Source: Candidatus Rokuibacteriota bacterium
GTDB lineage: Bacteria > Methylomirabilota > Methylomirabilia > Rokubacteriales > CSP1-6
DNA: 64,000 nucleotides
Direction of reading: 5' to 3'
Assembly (NCBI GenBank): GCA_016200085.1
Contig: JACQFL010000006.1
Coordinates: 1-64,000 of the forward strand
In this document: positions 38,193-47,858 of the stretch, one piece after another
Layout of the letters: every line of letters starts with the position of its first letter
Position numbering within the stretch: the first letter of the stretch is position 1
Translations under genes and position numbers: made by a program
The notes under the pieces: generated by a model
What the model saw: the letters and a program-made list of their open reading frames with translations, nothing else
Databases searched by the model: none
Told to the model about the DNA's origin: nothing

Positions 38193-39188
38193 TCAGCTCC
38201 CGTTGCCGTTGGCGTAGCAGACGCGACGGATGGCGGCCACGATCTTCTCCTTCGAGGGCGTCTTGGCCTTCTCGAGGTTGCGCGCGTACGGCATGGGCGC
38301 GCTCTCGCCGGTGACGCGCTCCACCGGCGCGTCGAGCTCGTCGAAGCCCTGCTCGGTGATGCAGGCGGCGATCTCGGAGCCCATCCCCGCGAAGCCGGCG
38401 CCCGCCTCGACCACCACCGCCCGGTGGGTCTTGCGCACCGAGGCGAGGATCAGCTCGGTGTCCATCGGCCTGAGCGTGCGCGGGTCCACGATCTCGACCG
38501 AGATGCCCTCGACGGCCAGCTCCTCGGCGGCCTCCAGCGCGCGGTACAGCATGCCCATGTAGGCCACGACGGTCACGTCGGTGCCCTCGCGCCGCACGAT
38601 CCCCTGGCCCAGCGGGATCACGAAGTCCGGGTCGTCGGGCACCTCCCCCTTGAGCGCGTAGAGGGTTTCGGACTCGATGAAGATCACGGGGTTGTCGTCG
38701 CGGATGGCCGCCTTGAGCAGGCCCTTGGCGTCGGCGGGCGTGCTGGGGCGGACCACCTTGAGGCCTGGCACGTGATAGAAGTACGTCTCCATCGACTGCG
38801 AGTGCTGGGCGGCGAGCTGCGCGGCGGGGCCACCCGGCCCACGGATCACGATCGGGATGTTGTACTGGCCGCCCGACATGTAATTCATCTTCGCCGCCGA
38901 GTTCACGATCTGGTCCAGCGCGAGCAGGGCGAAGTTGAAGGTCATCATCTCGACCACCGGCCGGAGCCCGACCATGGCGGCGCCGATGCCGATGCCGGTG
39001 AACCCCGACTCCGCGATGGGGGTGTCCACGATGCGCTCGGGGCCGAACTCCTCGAGGAGACCCTGGGTGACCTTGTAGGCGCCCTGGTAGAGACCCACCT
39101 CCTCGCCGATCACGAACACGCGGGGATCGCGGTGCATCTCCTCCCGCAGCGCGAGGTTGAGGGCCTCCCGGTAGGTCATGACCGCCAT
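38193..39188 (-). CDS. pdhB: 2-oxoacid dehydrogenase E1 beta subunit
   Basis: Beta subunit of the heterotetrameric E1 (pyruvate dehydrogenase type), 331 residues. Family blocks: MTYREALNLALREEM at the start, VFVIGEEVG, ESGFTGIGIGAAMVGLRP, PIVIRGPGG, and EAGAGFAGMGSEIAA. With the alpha subunit it binds thiamine diphosphate and decarboxylates the 2-oxoacid, then acylates lipoyl-E2. ATG 39188 is chosen (MAVMTYRE); it lies 2 bp after the pdhA stop, and the longer reading falls inside pdhA. Confidence 0.94.
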   Translation of the reverse strand: MAVMTYREALNLALREEMHRDPRVFVIGEEVGLYQGAYKVTQGLLEEFGPERIVDTPIAESGFTGIGIGAAMVGLRPVVEMMTFNFALLALDQIVNSAAKMNYMSGGQYNIPIVIRGPGGPAAQLAAQHSQSMETYFYHVPGLKVVRPSTPADAKGLLKAAIRDDNPVIFIESETLYALKGEVPDDPDFVIPLGQGIVRREGTDVTVVAYMGMLYRALEAAEELAVEGISVEIVDPRTLRPMDTELILASVRKTHRAVVVEAGAGFAGMGSEIAACITEQGFDELDAPVERVTGESAPMPYARNLEKAKTPSKEKIVAAIRRVCYANGNGS

Positions 39189-39190
39189 CC

Positions 39191-40204
39191 TCAGTCCTCC
39201 TTGAAGATGTCGGTCAGGAGCCACTCGAGCGGCGGCTCGGGCGAGGCGTCGGCGAAGGCCACCGCCTCGTCGATGCGGTCGTTGACGTCCTTCTCGATGG
39301 CCCGCACGTCGGCCTCGGCGAGCGCGCCCGTCTCGAGCACCCGGGCGTGGAAGAGCACGATGGGGTCGCGGAGCTTCTCGCGCTCGACCTCTTCCTTGGT
39401 GCGGTACACGGCGCCGGCCGGGTCGCGCATGGAGTGGCCGCGGAAGCGGTACGTCCGCGCCTCGAGCAGGGAGGGCATCTTGTCGCGCCGCGCGCGCTCG
39501 ACGGCCCTGGCCACCGTCGTGCGTACGGCGAGCACGTCCATGCCGTCCATGGGCTCGGCCGGGATGCCGTAGACCTCCCCGAACTTGTAGATGTCGTGCT
39601 GGGCGAGGGCGCGCTCGATCGAGGTGCCCATGGCGTAGCGGTTGTTCTCGCAGATCCAGATCACGGGCAGCTTCCAGAGGGCGGAGAGGTTCATGGCCTC
39701 GTGGAACTCGCCCTCGGGGACGGCGCCGTCGCCGAAGTAGCAGACGACGACCTGGTCGCCGCCCTGGTACTTGATGGCGAAGCCCACCCCCGCCGCCAGG
39801 GGCAGGTGCGCCCCCACGATGGCGTGACCGCCGAGGAAGTTGACGCTCCTGTCGAAGAGGTGCATCGAGCCGCCCTTGCCCTTGCAGAGCCCGTCCCGGC
39901 GGCCGTAGAGCTCGGCCATGGCGCGCCGCGGGTCGGAGCCCTTGGCCAGGCAGTGCCCGTGCTCGCGGTAGGTCGAGATCGCGTAGTCGTCGGGGCGCAG
40001 GACCGAGGTGGCCCCGTCGGCGACCGCCTCCTCGCCGATCGACAGGTGCAGGAAGCCCCCGATCTTGCCGAGGGCGTACGACTCCGCGGCCTTCTCCTCG
40101 AAGCGCCGGATGAGCATCATGTCGGCGAGCAGCCGTCGGGCGGTGGCGGCGTCCACGCCGAGCGCGGCGGCCGCGGGTTTCCGGACGTCGGTTCTCCGGG
40201 CCAC
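39191..40204 (-). CDS. pdhA: 2-oxoacid dehydrogenase E1 alpha subunit
   Basis: Alpha subunit of E1, 337 residues. The thiamine-diphosphate motif is GDGAVPEGEFHEAMN through WICENN; also GKGGSMHLFD and RFRGHSMRDPAG (phosphorylation-loop region). The GTG at 40204 is chosen because AGGAGG lies 5 nt upstream; a GTG at 40222 would overlap the nuoK stop. It begins 11 bp after nuoK, where nuoL would be expected in a full complex I operon. Confidence 0.94.
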   Translation of the reverse strand: MARRTDVRKPAAAALGVDAATARRLLADMMLIRRFEEKAAESYALGKIGGFLHLSIGEEAVADGATSVLRPDDYAISTYREHGHCLAKGSDPRRAMAELYGRRDGLCKGKGGSMHLFDRSVNFLGGHAIVGAHLPLAAGVGFAIKYQGGDQVVVCYFGDGAVPEGEFHEAMNLSALWKLPVIWICENNRYAMGTSIERALAQHDIYKFGEVYGIPAEPMDGMDVLAVRTTVARAVERARRDKMPSLLEARTYRFRGHSMRDPAGAVYRTKEEVEREKLRDPIVLFHARVLETGALAEADVRAIEKDVNDRIDEAVAFADASPEPPLEWLLTDIFKED

Positions 40205-40215
40205 GAACCCTCCTG

Positions 40216-40521
40216 CTACCACCGCATCAGGCTGAGATCGTCCACGGATAGCCGGTGACGCGATCGGAAGATGACGACGATGATCGCGAGCCCCACGCCC
40301 ACTTCCGCCGCCGCCACCGCCATGACGAAGAACACCAGCGCCTGGCCGTCGGGGCTGCCCAGCCGGGCGCCGAAGGTGACGAGGGCGAGGTTGGCGGCGT
40401 TGAGGGCGAGCTCGATCGACATGAAGATCACGAGCGGGTTGCGCCGGACGATGACGCCGACGATGCCGATGGCGAACAGCACCGCGGAGAGCCCGAGGTA
40501 CCAGGCGTCGGGCACGGTCAT
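40216..40521 (-). CDS. nuoK: NADH-quinone oxidoreductase subunit K
   Basis: Proton-channel subunit of complex I, 101 residues with three transmembrane helices. Seen: [35 protein letters not shown] (with the conserved membrane Glu), and [18 protein letters not shown] (second conserved Glu). ATG overlaps the nuoJ stop (ATGA). It is the last nuo gene here. Confidence 0.95.
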   Translation of the reverse strand: MTVPDAWYLGLSAVLFAIGIVGVIVRRNPLVIFMSIELALNAANLALVTFGARLGSPDGQALVFFVMAVAAAEVGVGLAIIVVIFRSRHRLSVDDLSLMRW

Positions 40522-41009
40522 CCCGGACGCCTCTTCGCCAGCACCATGACCCCCACGATGGCGGCCAGGAGCAGGATCGACGTCAGCTCGAAGGGCAGCA
40601 GGTAGTCGGTGAGGAGCGCGCGGTACAGCGCGCCACTGGTGGCCGGCCCGGCGGCGGGCGGGCCCGTCCCGCGCACGGCGGCGACGACGGCGAGGAGCAG
40701 GATCAGGAGCAGCGCGCCGAGCGGCAGCGCCAGCGCGCGCTGCCACCGCCGCGGATCCGGCCCCGTCTCGTCCTTGCCGGGGATCAGGAACATGATCGCG
40801 AAGATGAACAACACCATGATGGCGCCCGCGTAGACCACGATCTGGGCCACGGCGAGGAACTCCGCGCCGAGCATGTAGTAGAGGGCGGCGATGCTCGCCA
40901 TGTTCACCACCAGGAACATGGCGCCGTGGATCACGTTCTTCTTGATCACCAGCCCCAGCGCGGCGCCCACGGCGAGGAGGGCCACGAGCACGAAGGCCGC
41001 CCGGGCCAT
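40518..41009 (-). CDS. nuoJ: NADH-quinone oxidoreductase subunit J
   Basis: Membrane subunit of complex I, 163 residues, about five transmembrane helices. Conserved: [33 protein letters not shown] and [14 protein letters not shown] 41009 shares one base with the nuoI stop (TGATG); the end overlaps nuoK. Confidence 0.95.
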   Translation of the reverse strand: MARAAFVLVALLAVGAALGLVIKKNVIHGAMFLVVNMASIAALYYMLGAEFLAVAQIVVYAGAIMVLFIFAIMFLIPGKDETGPDPRRWQRALALPLGALLLILLLAVVAAVRGTGPPAAGPATSGALYRALLTDYLLPFELTSILLLAAIVGVMVLAKRRPG

Positions 41010-41551
41010 CACGACACCGTCCGCCGCGCCGGCATCGGGATGGGGGACTGCGGCCGGCCGTCGGCGCCGGCCGGCTCGAGGGCGAGCAGGGCCTCTTTCG
41101 TGTAGATCATGCTGCTCCGGCTGTAGGCCGAGAACTCGAGGATCCCGGTATCCATGCGGATGGCGTCCTCGGGGCACGCCTCGACACAGTAGCCGCAGAA
41201 GACGCACTTGCCGAGGTCGATGTCGAAGCGGGCCGGCACCTTCTCGATCTCGGGGTTCGGGTGCTCGTCGGCGACGATGTAGATACAGTGGGCGGGGCAC
41301 ACCGTCTCGCACATCATGCACGCCACACAGCGGGGCGAGCCGTCCTCCCGGCGCACCAGCCGATGCAGGCTGCGCAGCCGGGGCGACATCGGCCGCCGCT
41401 CCTCCGGGTACTGGATGGTCACCGCCCCCCGGGCCTGGCGCCGTCCCAGGGCGTGGGCGATGTGCCGGCCCATGTTGGCGAAGAAGTGCCGCGCGGTGAG
41501 GACGATCCCGGACACGACCTCGGCGAGGTAGAACCGCTGCCCGAATCTCAT
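41009..41551 (-). CDS. nuoI: NADH-quinone oxidoreductase subunit I
   Basis: Peripheral-arm ferredoxin-like subunit carrying two 4Fe-4S clusters (N6a, N6b), 180 residues. Both cysteine sets are complete: [12 protein letters not shown] and [12 protein letters not shown]. An amphipathic N-terminal helix contacts the membrane arm. ATG 41551 overlaps the nuoH stop (ATGA). Confidence 0.96.
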   Translation of the reverse strand: MRFGQRFYLAEVVSGIVLTARHFFANMGRHIAHALGRRQARGAVTIQYPEERRPMSPRLRSLHRLVRREDGSPRCVACMMCETVCPAHCIYIVADEHPNPEIEKVPARFDIDLGKCVFCGYCVEACPEDAIRMDTGILEFSAYSRSSMIYTKEALLALEPAGADGRPQSPIPMPARRTVS

Positions 41552-42636
41552 GCGCGGCCTCGCACGAGCAGCAGGACCAGCCCGGTGATCACGATGTTCA
41601 GGATGGCGAGCGGGAACAGCCCGAGCCAGCCCAGGCGCATGGCCTGGTCGTAGCGGAAGCGCGGCAGCGTCCAGCGCACGAGCATCAGCACGAAGATCAG
41701 CACCATCACCTTCACGCTGAAGGCGCCGATCTGCAGCACGGTCACCACGAGGTGCGAGAGCCCCCACGTCGCGCCCCACGGGAAATGGAACCCGTCGGCG
41801 GCCAGGTAGGGCACCTGCCAGCCGCCGAGGAAGAGCGACACGGTCAGGCCCGCGATCACCACCGTCTCCAGGAAGTCCGACATCATGAACATCCCGGCCT
41901 TCATCCCGCTGTACTCGATGAAGTAGCCGATGATCTCCGACTCACCCTCCGGGGTGTCGAAGGGGATCCGCTTGGTGGACGCGATGCCCGCGGTGAGGAA
42001 GAGGACGAACGCGAGCGGCTGGGTGACGATCCCCCACTCCGGGATCCACCCGCCGAGGAGCGCGCCCTGGCCGCGCACGATGTCCATCAGGTTCAGCGAG
42101 CCGTAGACCATCACCACGCCCATGATGGACGCCCCGATGGCGACCTCGGCCGAGATCATGAGCGCGGCGGCGCGCTGGCCGCCGAGCAGGGCGTAGTTGT
42201 TGGCCGAGGACCAGCCGGCCAGCATCACGCCGTAGACCCCGACGGAGAGCATGGCGAACACGTAGAGGATGCCGACGTTGAGGGTGACGGCCTGCAGCGG
42301 GATCTCCCGCCCGCCCACGCGCAGCACGTCGCCGAACGGGATGGCGGCGAAGGCGACGAGCGCGAAGAACACGGAGAGGAAGGGGGCCAGCGAGAACAGG
42401 AAGCGGTCGGCGCGGACGGGCCGGAAGTCCTCCTTGGTCAGGAGCTTGAGGGCGTCCGCGAGCGGATGGAACAGGCCCCAGGCGCGGATCCCGAAGATCG
42501 AAGCGCGGTTGGCGCCGATGCGGTCCTGCATGATCGCGGACTGCTTGCGCTCGATCCAGCCGAGCAGGCCCCCGAGGCTGAGGATGAACATCATGATGAA
42601 GGCCACGCGCGCGAAGGAAATGCCGAGATCGATCAC
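41548..42636 (-). CDS. nuoH: NADH-quinone oxidoreductase subunit H
   Basis: Quinone-site membrane subunit, 362 residues with about eight transmembrane helices. Conserved: WIERKQSAIMQDRIGANRA, the loop DALKLLTKEDFRP, and RIPFDTPEGESEI with its essential acidic residues. GTG 42636 overlaps the nuoG stop (GTGA); longer readings belong to nuoG antisense frames. Confidence 0.96.
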   Translation of the reverse strand: MIDLGISFARVAFIMMFILSLGGLLGWIERKQSAIMQDRIGANRASIFGIRAWGLFHPLADALKLLTKEDFRPVRADRFLFSLAPFLSVFFALVAFAAIPFGDVLRVGGREIPLQAVTLNVGILYVFAMLSVGVYGVMLAGWSSANNYALLGGQRAAALMISAEVAIGASIMGVVMVYGSLNLMDIVRGQGALLGGWIPEWGIVTQPLAFVLFLTAGIASTKRIPFDTPEGESEIIGYFIEYSGMKAGMFMMSDFLETVVIAGLTVSLFLGGWQVPYLAADGFHFPWGATWGLSHLVVTVLQIGAFSVKVMVLIFVLMLVRWTLPRFRYDQAMRLGWLGLFPLAILNIVITGLVLLLVRGRA

Positions 42637-44219
42637 GGGCTGACCATCTGGCCCGTGTCGCCGATCGACGCGTAGGTCATGCCGGCGAAGGCCGGCACGG
42701 CCGCGGCGAGGGCGCGGAACCAGTGCTCGGCGCGGGTCGCGCTCACGGGCGCGCCGAGCGTGGCGAGCACGCGCCCGATCAGCTCGTGCTCGGGCAGCGC
42801 GGCGCCGAGCGGGTCGAGGGCCCGGCGGAAGCGCTGCACGCGCCCCTCGAAGTTGGTGACCGTCCCCTCGCGCTCCACCCACGCCGCCGCCGGGAGCACC
42901 AGGTGGGCCAGCGCGCTCACGCTGCTCGCGTTGGTGCCCGAGAAGATGAGGGTCTGCGCCCGGGTGAGCGCCTCGAAGGCCTCCGCGGGCGGCCAGGCGG
43001 CGTGCAGGACGTCGTGGCCGAAGATCCAGAGGCACTTGATCGCGCCAGCACGGAGGTCGGCCATGATCGCCGCCGCGTCGCCGTCGAGGCCGAGCAGCTC
43101 CGCGCCGCGCGTGTTCGGGTTCTTGTCGGCGCGGATCAGCAGGTCGTCCTGGTCGCCGCCCGCCGCCGGGGGCACCCGGAAGGCGACGCGCGCCGTGCCC
43201 AGGCGCTCGGCCAGCGCGCGCACCGCCCAGAGATCCTCGTTGGCCATCTTCGGCGAGGCCAGCAGCGCGATCTCATCGGGCTGGTGGCGGCGCAGCGCAT
43301 CCGCCACCGCGGGGATGGCCTCGTCCCAGAGCAGCTCGTGCACGGCCTGGCCCTCGCGGCGGACGGGAAAGGTGAGCCGGCTCGCGTCGTCGACGAAGGC
43401 GAAGCCGTACCGGCCCTCGTCGCAGATCCACCAGCGGTTGACCTCGGCGTGGTAGCGCGGCTTGAGGCGTGCGACGCGCCGCCCCTGGGCGTGGTGCGGG
43501 CGCCGCCGGCTCGTGTGCACCTCGATGTTGCAGCCGCGCGCGCAGCCCTGGCAGATCGACCTGGCGGTGTCCAGGTACCACACGCGGACCTGGAACCGGA
43601 AGTCACGGTCGGTGAGAGCGCCCACCGGGCAGATGTCGACCACGTTGCCCGAGTACTTGTTGGTGAGGTCGGCGCCGGGGAAGAGCCCGATCTCGGAGTG
43701 ATCGCCGCGGTGGAAGATGCCGAGCTCGCCCGTCCCCGTGATCTCGTCGCAGAAGCGGACACAGCGCGAGCAGAGGATGCACCGCTCGGCGTCGAGCATC
43801 ACGTGGGGGCCGAGGGGCACGGCCTTGGGCTTGTGGACCTTGTCGTCCACCATGCGCGGGTCGTAGAGCCCGTGCTTCATGTAGTAGATCTGCAGCCAGC
43901 ACTCCCCGGCCTGATCGCACACCGGGCAGTCCAGGGGGTGGTTGATCAGGTGGAACTCCATGATCGACCGCCGCGTCTCGCGCACGCGCTCGGTGTCGGT
44001 CATGACGACCATGCCGTCGGCCGCCTGGGTGTTGCACGCGATGGTCGGCCGCGGCGCGTTGTCGAGGTCCACCATGCAGAGCCGGCACTGCCCCGCGATC
44101 GAGAGCCCGGGATGGTAGCAGTAGTGCGGGACCTCGATGCCGAGCAGCCGGGCGGCCTCGATGATGTTGGTGCCGGCGGGGACCTCGATGGGCTTGCCGT
44201 CGATCGTCAGCCTAGGCAC
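42633..44219 (-). CDS. nuoG: NADH-quinone oxidoreductase subunit G
   Basis: Largest iron-sulfur subunit, 528 residues (the short form). An N-terminal 2Fe-2S domain (HYCYHPGLSIAGQCRLC, then CNTQ), the His-Cys3 cluster (HPLDCPVCDQAGECWLQ), a 4Fe-4S ferredoxin-like site (CILCSRCVRFC with CPVG) and a shortened molybdopterin-oxidoreductase-like domain (CQGCARGCN, then WWICDEGRYG). GTG 44219 overlaps the end of nuoF by 8 bp. The C-terminal domain is shorter than in E. coli NuoG, as in many bacteria. Confidence 0.95.
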   Translation of the reverse strand: MPRLTIDGKPIEVPAGTNIIEAARLLGIEVPHYCYHPGLSIAGQCRLCMVDLDNAPRPTIACNTQAADGMVVMTDTERVRETRRSIMEFHLINHPLDCPVCDQAGECWLQIYYMKHGLYDPRMVDDKVHKPKAVPLGPHVMLDAERCILCSRCVRFCDEITGTGELGIFHRGDHSEIGLFPGADLTNKYSGNVVDICPVGALTDRDFRFQVRVWYLDTARSICQGCARGCNIEVHTSRRRPHHAQGRRVARLKPRYHAEVNRWWICDEGRYGFAFVDDASRLTFPVRREGQAVHELLWDEAIPAVADALRRHQPDEIALLASPKMANEDLWAVRALAERLGTARVAFRVPPAAGGDQDDLLIRADKNPNTRGAELLGLDGDAAAIMADLRAGAIKCLWIFGHDVLHAAWPPAEAFEALTRAQTLIFSGTNASSVSALAHLVLPAAAWVEREGTVTNFEGRVQRFRRALDPLGAALPEHELIGRVLATLGAPVSATRAEHWFRALAAAVPAFAGMTYASIGDTGQMVSP

Positions 44220-45438
44220 GCGGGATCAGGGCCTCGAACTCGCCGCGAAACTTCTCGATGTAGGAGATGTAGGGGCCGACGGCGCCGTCGTAGAAGGCGC
44301 AGATGGTCGTGCCCGCCCCGCGCTTGGCCACGTCCAGGATGGTGTCGAGGTCCTCCTTGCGGCCGTGGCCCTCCGCGATGCGGCGGGCCATCTTGTAGAT
44401 CCAGCCGGTGGACTCGCGGCAGGGCGTGCACTGCCCGCAGCTCTCGTGGGCGTAGAAGCGGGCGACGACCACGAGGGCGTCGGGGATCGACACGGTCTCG
44501 TCGAAGACGATCACGCCCGCCGAGCCGATCATGGAGTCGACGTTCTTCAGCCCGTCGACGTCCATGGTCACGTCGATCTCGTCCGCGCTCAGGAGCGCCG
44601 CCGAGGAGCCGCCCGGCACCACCGCCTTCAGCCGCCCGTTGCCCGCCACGCCGCCCGCCTCGTCGTAGATGAGCTGGCGGAGCGTGATGCCGACGGACGT
44701 CTCGTAGATCCCCGGGCGCTTCACCCGCCCCGAGACCGAGTAGATGCGCGTGCCGCCCTGGGTCTTGGTGCCGAGGCTGGCGAACCACTCGGCCCCGCGG
44801 TTGACGATGTGCGGCACGTGGGCGAGCGTCTCCACGTTGTTCACGATGGTCGGCGCGCCGAACGCGCCCTTGATGGCGGGGAACGGCGGCTTGAGCTTGG
44901 GCCAGCCCTTCAGGCCCTCGAGTGACGAGATCAGCCCGGTCTCCTCGCCGCAGATGTAGGCCCCGGCCCCGCGGTGGACCACGATGTCGAAGCCGCGGCC
45001 GAGGTACCCGGCCTCGTAGGCCTCGCGGACGGCCGTCGAGAAGCGCCGCCAGGGTTCCACGTACTCGCCGCGGATGTACACGAAGCCCAGCGCCGAGCGG
45101 ATGGCCCGCGCCGTGATGATCATGCCCTCGATCAACGCGTGCGGGTCGCGCTCCAGGAGGTAGCGGTCCTTGAAGGTCCCGGGCTCGCCCTCGTCGGCGT
45201 TGACCACGAGGTAGACGGGGCCGGTGTGGCCCCTGGGAATGAACGACCACTTCATCCCGGTCGGGAAGCCCGCGCCGCCGAGCCCGCGCAGGTTGGACTT
45301 CTTGACCTCCTCCACGATGGCCGCCGGCTGCATGGCCGCGGCCTTGTCCAGGGCCTTGTAGCCGCCGGTCTCGCGGTAGACCGCGAGGGTGTGGGAGTCG
45401 GCCCGCCCGAAGTTGCGCGTGAGGATCTTCTCCGTCAT
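44212..45438 (-). CDS. nuoF: NADH-quinone oxidoreductase subunit F
   Basis: NADH-oxidising subunit with FMN and 4Fe-4S cluster N3, 408 residues. The NADH/FMN glycine-rich loop is GLGGAGFPTGMKW; also NADEGEPGTFKDR, GAGAYICGEETGL, and cluster ligands ESCGQCTPCREST. ATG 45438 shares a base with the nuoE stop. Upstream in-frame sequence (35 residues) is Arg/Pro-rich and belongs to nuoE DNA. Confidence 0.96.
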   Translation of the reverse strand: MTEKILTRNFGRADSHTLAVYRETGGYKALDKAAAMQPAAIVEEVKKSNLRGLGGAGFPTGMKWSFIPRGHTGPVYLVVNADEGEPGTFKDRYLLERDPHALIEGMIITARAIRSALGFVYIRGEYVEPWRRFSTAVREAYEAGYLGRGFDIVVHRGAGAYICGEETGLISSLEGLKGWPKLKPPFPAIKGAFGAPTIVNNVETLAHVPHIVNRGAEWFASLGTKTQGGTRIYSVSGRVKRPGIYETSVGITLRQLIYDEAGGVAGNGRLKAVVPGGSSAALLSADEIDVTMDVDGLKNVDSMIGSAGVIVFDETVSIPDALVVVARFYAHESCGQCTPCRESTGWIYKMARRIAEGHGRKEDLDTILDVAKRGAGTTICAFYDGAVGPYISYIEKFRGEFEALIPRA

Positions 45439-45977
45439 CAGGCGAGCCCGGCCAGGAGGCGGCCGACCTTGTCCGGCGTCAGGTCGAGCTCGTAGCGATC
45501 GTCCACCTGGGCCATCGGCGCGTGCTCGCAGGCGCACAGGCACTCCACCGCCTGCAGCGTGATGCGGCCATCCGCCGTCGTCTCGCCGACGTCGATGCCG
45601 AGCGTCTCCTTGCAGTGGGCGATGATCCGCTGCGCGCCCGCGAGGTGACAGGAGAGGTTGTGGCAGACGGCGACGACGTGCCGCCCCTTCGGCTGCTGGA
45701 AGAACAGCGTGTAGAAGGTCACGACCTCGTGCACGTGGGCGGGCGAGAGAGCGAAGAGGGAAGCCACGTAGGTCTCGGCCTCGAGCGACACGTGGCCGAA
45801 GGTGTCCTGCGCCATGTGGAGCACGGGCAGCAGCGCCCCGCGCTTGTCGGGGTAGAGCGACTGGAGCCGACGGACTTCGGCGAGCTGCTCCGGGCTGAAT
45901 ATTATTGTAGCGGGGGCCGCCCGACCGGCTTGGGCCGTGGGTGGCGTGCGGTGGGTGGGACCCGGCCCCGTCGTCAT
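45438..45977 (-). CDS. nuoE: NADH-quinone oxidoreductase subunit E
   Basis: Thioredoxin-like 2Fe-2S (N1a) subunit, 179 residues. Cluster ligands are CHNLSC and CLCAC; the helical LYPDKRGALLPVLHMAQ region is typical. ATG 45977 overlaps the nuoD stop (ATGA). The first 28 residues are Pro/Thr/Ala-rich and probably disordered. Confidence 0.95.
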   Translation of the reverse strand: MTTGPGPTHRTPPTAQAGRAAPATIIFSPEQLAEVRRLQSLYPDKRGALLPVLHMAQDTFGHVSLEAETYVASLFALSPAHVHEVVTFYTLFFQQPKGRHVVAVCHNLSCHLAGAQRIIAHCKETLGIDVGETTADGRITLQAVECLCACEHAPMAQVDDRYELDLTPDKVGRLLAGLA

Positions 45978-47347
45978 CGATCGAGCTCGCCGCCGATCAT
46001 GTTGACGGAGCCGAAGGTGGGGACCAGGTCGGCGACCATCTCGCCCTCGATCATGCGGTGCAGGGCGGCCAGCGGGGGCAGGCACGGCGGGCGGCAGCGC
46101 ACGCGATAGGGCCGGTCACCGCCGTCGGAGACGACGTAGAACCCCAGCTCGCCGTTGGCGCCTTCCGTCGCGAAGTACGCCTCACCCTGCGGCGGTCGGA
46201 TGCCGTAGCCCTCCATGATGAGCATGAAGTGGTTCATCAGCCCCTCGATGGACCCGTAGGTGGTCTCCTTGGGCGGCAACACCACGCGCTTGTCGTGGGC
46301 GTTCACCCGCGCCTGGGCAGCGCGCCCCTGGCCCTCGAGGTTGGGCGAGAGCGTGATGGGCAGCAGCAGCAGCCCCCCCGTCTTGCCCTGCTTGCCCTGG
46401 TCCACGTAGGACGCCGGGTCGATGGGCCGCCCCTCGAAGTCCACGTTGATCGGCCCGCCGGGCAGGGCCTCGAGCGCCTGTTCGGCGATCCGCATCGACT
46501 GCTCCATCTCCGCCATGCGCACCAGGTAGCGGGCGTAGTTGTCGCCGTCCGTCCGGGTCGGCACCTCCCACTCCACGCGGTCGTAGGCCCAGTGCGGCTG
46601 GGCCCGGCGCACGTCGTAGCCCACGCCGGCGGCGCGGAGCATGGGGCCGGTGATGGCGTAGGCGATCGTCTCCTCGCGCGAGAGCGCCCCCACGCCGACC
46701 ATGCGGTCCATGAAGATGCGGTTGCCGGTGAGCAGGCGATGGACCTCGTCGAGGACCTCGCGCGTCTCCTTGAACGCCGGGCGCGCCATCTCGGCGAATC
46801 CCGCGGGCAGGTCGGCCTTCACGCCGCCCACGCGGCCGTAGGAGATCGTCAGCCGCGCTCCCGTCACCGCCTCCACCAGCTCCCAGAGGTACTCGCGCGC
46901 CTTGATCATGTAGAGGAACACGGTGAAGGCGCCGAGCTCCATGGCCGAGGCGCCGACGCACGTGAGGTGATCGCACACGCGCGAGATCTCCGCCATGATC
47001 GTGCGGATGTACCGGCAGCGCTCGGTCACCTCGATGCCGAGCAGCTTCTCGACCGCGTGGGCGTAGCCGAAGTTGTTGATCAGCGGCGAGACGTAGTTGA
47101 GCCGATCGGTGTACGGGATGGCGTTGTTCCAGCCGCCGACCTCGCACTCCTTCTCGAAGGCGCGGTGCAAGTAGCCGATCTCCACGTCGGCCCGGGTGAT
47201 GATCTCGCCGTCGAGCTCGGCGGCGATGCGGATGATGCCGTGCATCGCGGGGTGCGCGGGCCCGACGCCGACGTGGAGGGCCTGGCTGCCGCTGCCGGTG
47301 CCGCTGCCCTCCCCGAGCATGAACTCGCGCGTCGTTCGCTCCGCCAT
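45974..47347 (-). CDS. nuoD: NADH-quinone oxidoreductase subunit D
   Basis: 49-kDa-type subunit lining the quinone cavity, 457 residues. Conserved: GPAHPAMHG, IGYLHRAFEK, and the C-terminal GSVNMIGGELDR. An extra segment of about 45 residues (GRPIDPASYVDQGKQGKTGG and following) stands before VVLPPKETTYGSIEGLMNHF; E. coli lacks it, while I recall similar segments in several other phyla. ATG 47347 follows nuoC by 13 bp. Confidence 0.95.
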   Translation of the reverse strand: MAERTTREFMLGEGSGTGSGSQALHVGVGPAHPAMHGIIRIAAELDGEIITRADVEIGYLHRAFEKECEVGGWNNAIPYTDRLNYVSPLINNFGYAHAVEKLLGIEVTERCRYIRTIMAEISRVCDHLTCVGASAMELGAFTVFLYMIKAREYLWELVEAVTGARLTISYGRVGGVKADLPAGFAEMARPAFKETREVLDEVHRLLTGNRIFMDRMVGVGALSREETIAYAITGPMLRAAGVGYDVRRAQPHWAYDRVEWEVPTRTDGDNYARYLVRMAEMEQSMRIAEQALEALPGGPINVDFEGRPIDPASYVDQGKQGKTGGLLLLPITLSPNLEGQGRAAQARVNAHDKRVVLPPKETTYGSIEGLMNHFMLIMEGYGIRPPQGEAYFATEGANGELGFYVVSDGGDRPYRVRCRPPCLPPLAALHRMIEGEMVADLVPTFGSVNMIGGELDR

Positions 47348-47360
47348 GCCGGCCTGGCCT

Positions 47361-47858
47361 TCAGATCCTCGGCCCGATCAGCGGCTGCCGCCGGTTGATC
47401 GGGTAGTCTTTCCGGAGCGGGTGGCCGACGAACTCCTCGTAGAGGAGCAGCCGCCGGAGGTCGGGATGGCCGGCGAAGCGGATGCCGAACATGTCCCACA
47501 CCTCGCGCTCCATCCAGTCGGCGATCGGCCAGACGGTCATGACCGTGGGCACCACCGCGTCCTCCTCGGGCACCCGCACCTTCACCCGCAGGCGGTGGTT
47601 GTGGGCGATCGAGTAGAGGTGGTAGACGACCTCGAAGCGGGACCCGCCTTCGCGGCCGGGATAGACCAGGTAGTCCACGGCCGTCAGGTCCATGAGCACG
47701 TCGAAGCCCAGGGCGGCCTCGTCGCGGCAGTGGCGGAGCACCCCCGCGATGGCGTCGCGGGCGACGACGGCGGTGTGGTCGCCGCGAAAGTCGTGCGCCT
47801 CGACGAGGGCGGCGCCGAAGGCCGCGCGCAGGTGGTCCAGGATCAGGGCCCCGTCCAT
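47361..47858 (-). CDS. nuoC: NADH-quinone oxidoreductase subunit C
   Basis: 30-kDa-type subunit, 165 residues, joining the N and Q modules. Conserved: DLTAVDYL, RFEVVYHLYS, ADWMEREVWDMFGIRFAGHP and LLYEEFVGHPLRKDYP. Separate from NuoD, unlike the E. coli fusion. ATG 47858 shares a base with the nuoB stop. Confidence 0.96.
   Translation of the reverse strand: MDGALILDHLRAAFGAALVEAHDFRGDHTAVVARDAIAGVLRHCRDEAALGFDVLMDLTAVDYLVYPGREGGSRFEVVYHLYSIAHNHRLRVKVRVPEEDAVVPTVMTVWPIADWMEREVWDMFGIRFAGHPDLRRLLLYEEFVGHPLRKDYPINRRQPLIGPRI

Noticed and set aside
45897-45910. Internal promoter in nuoE (TACAATAATATT on the minus strand)
   Set aside because: It lies within the coding part (APATIIFSPEQ), has no -35, and no start codon follows; it is better explained by the Ile-Ile-Phe codons.
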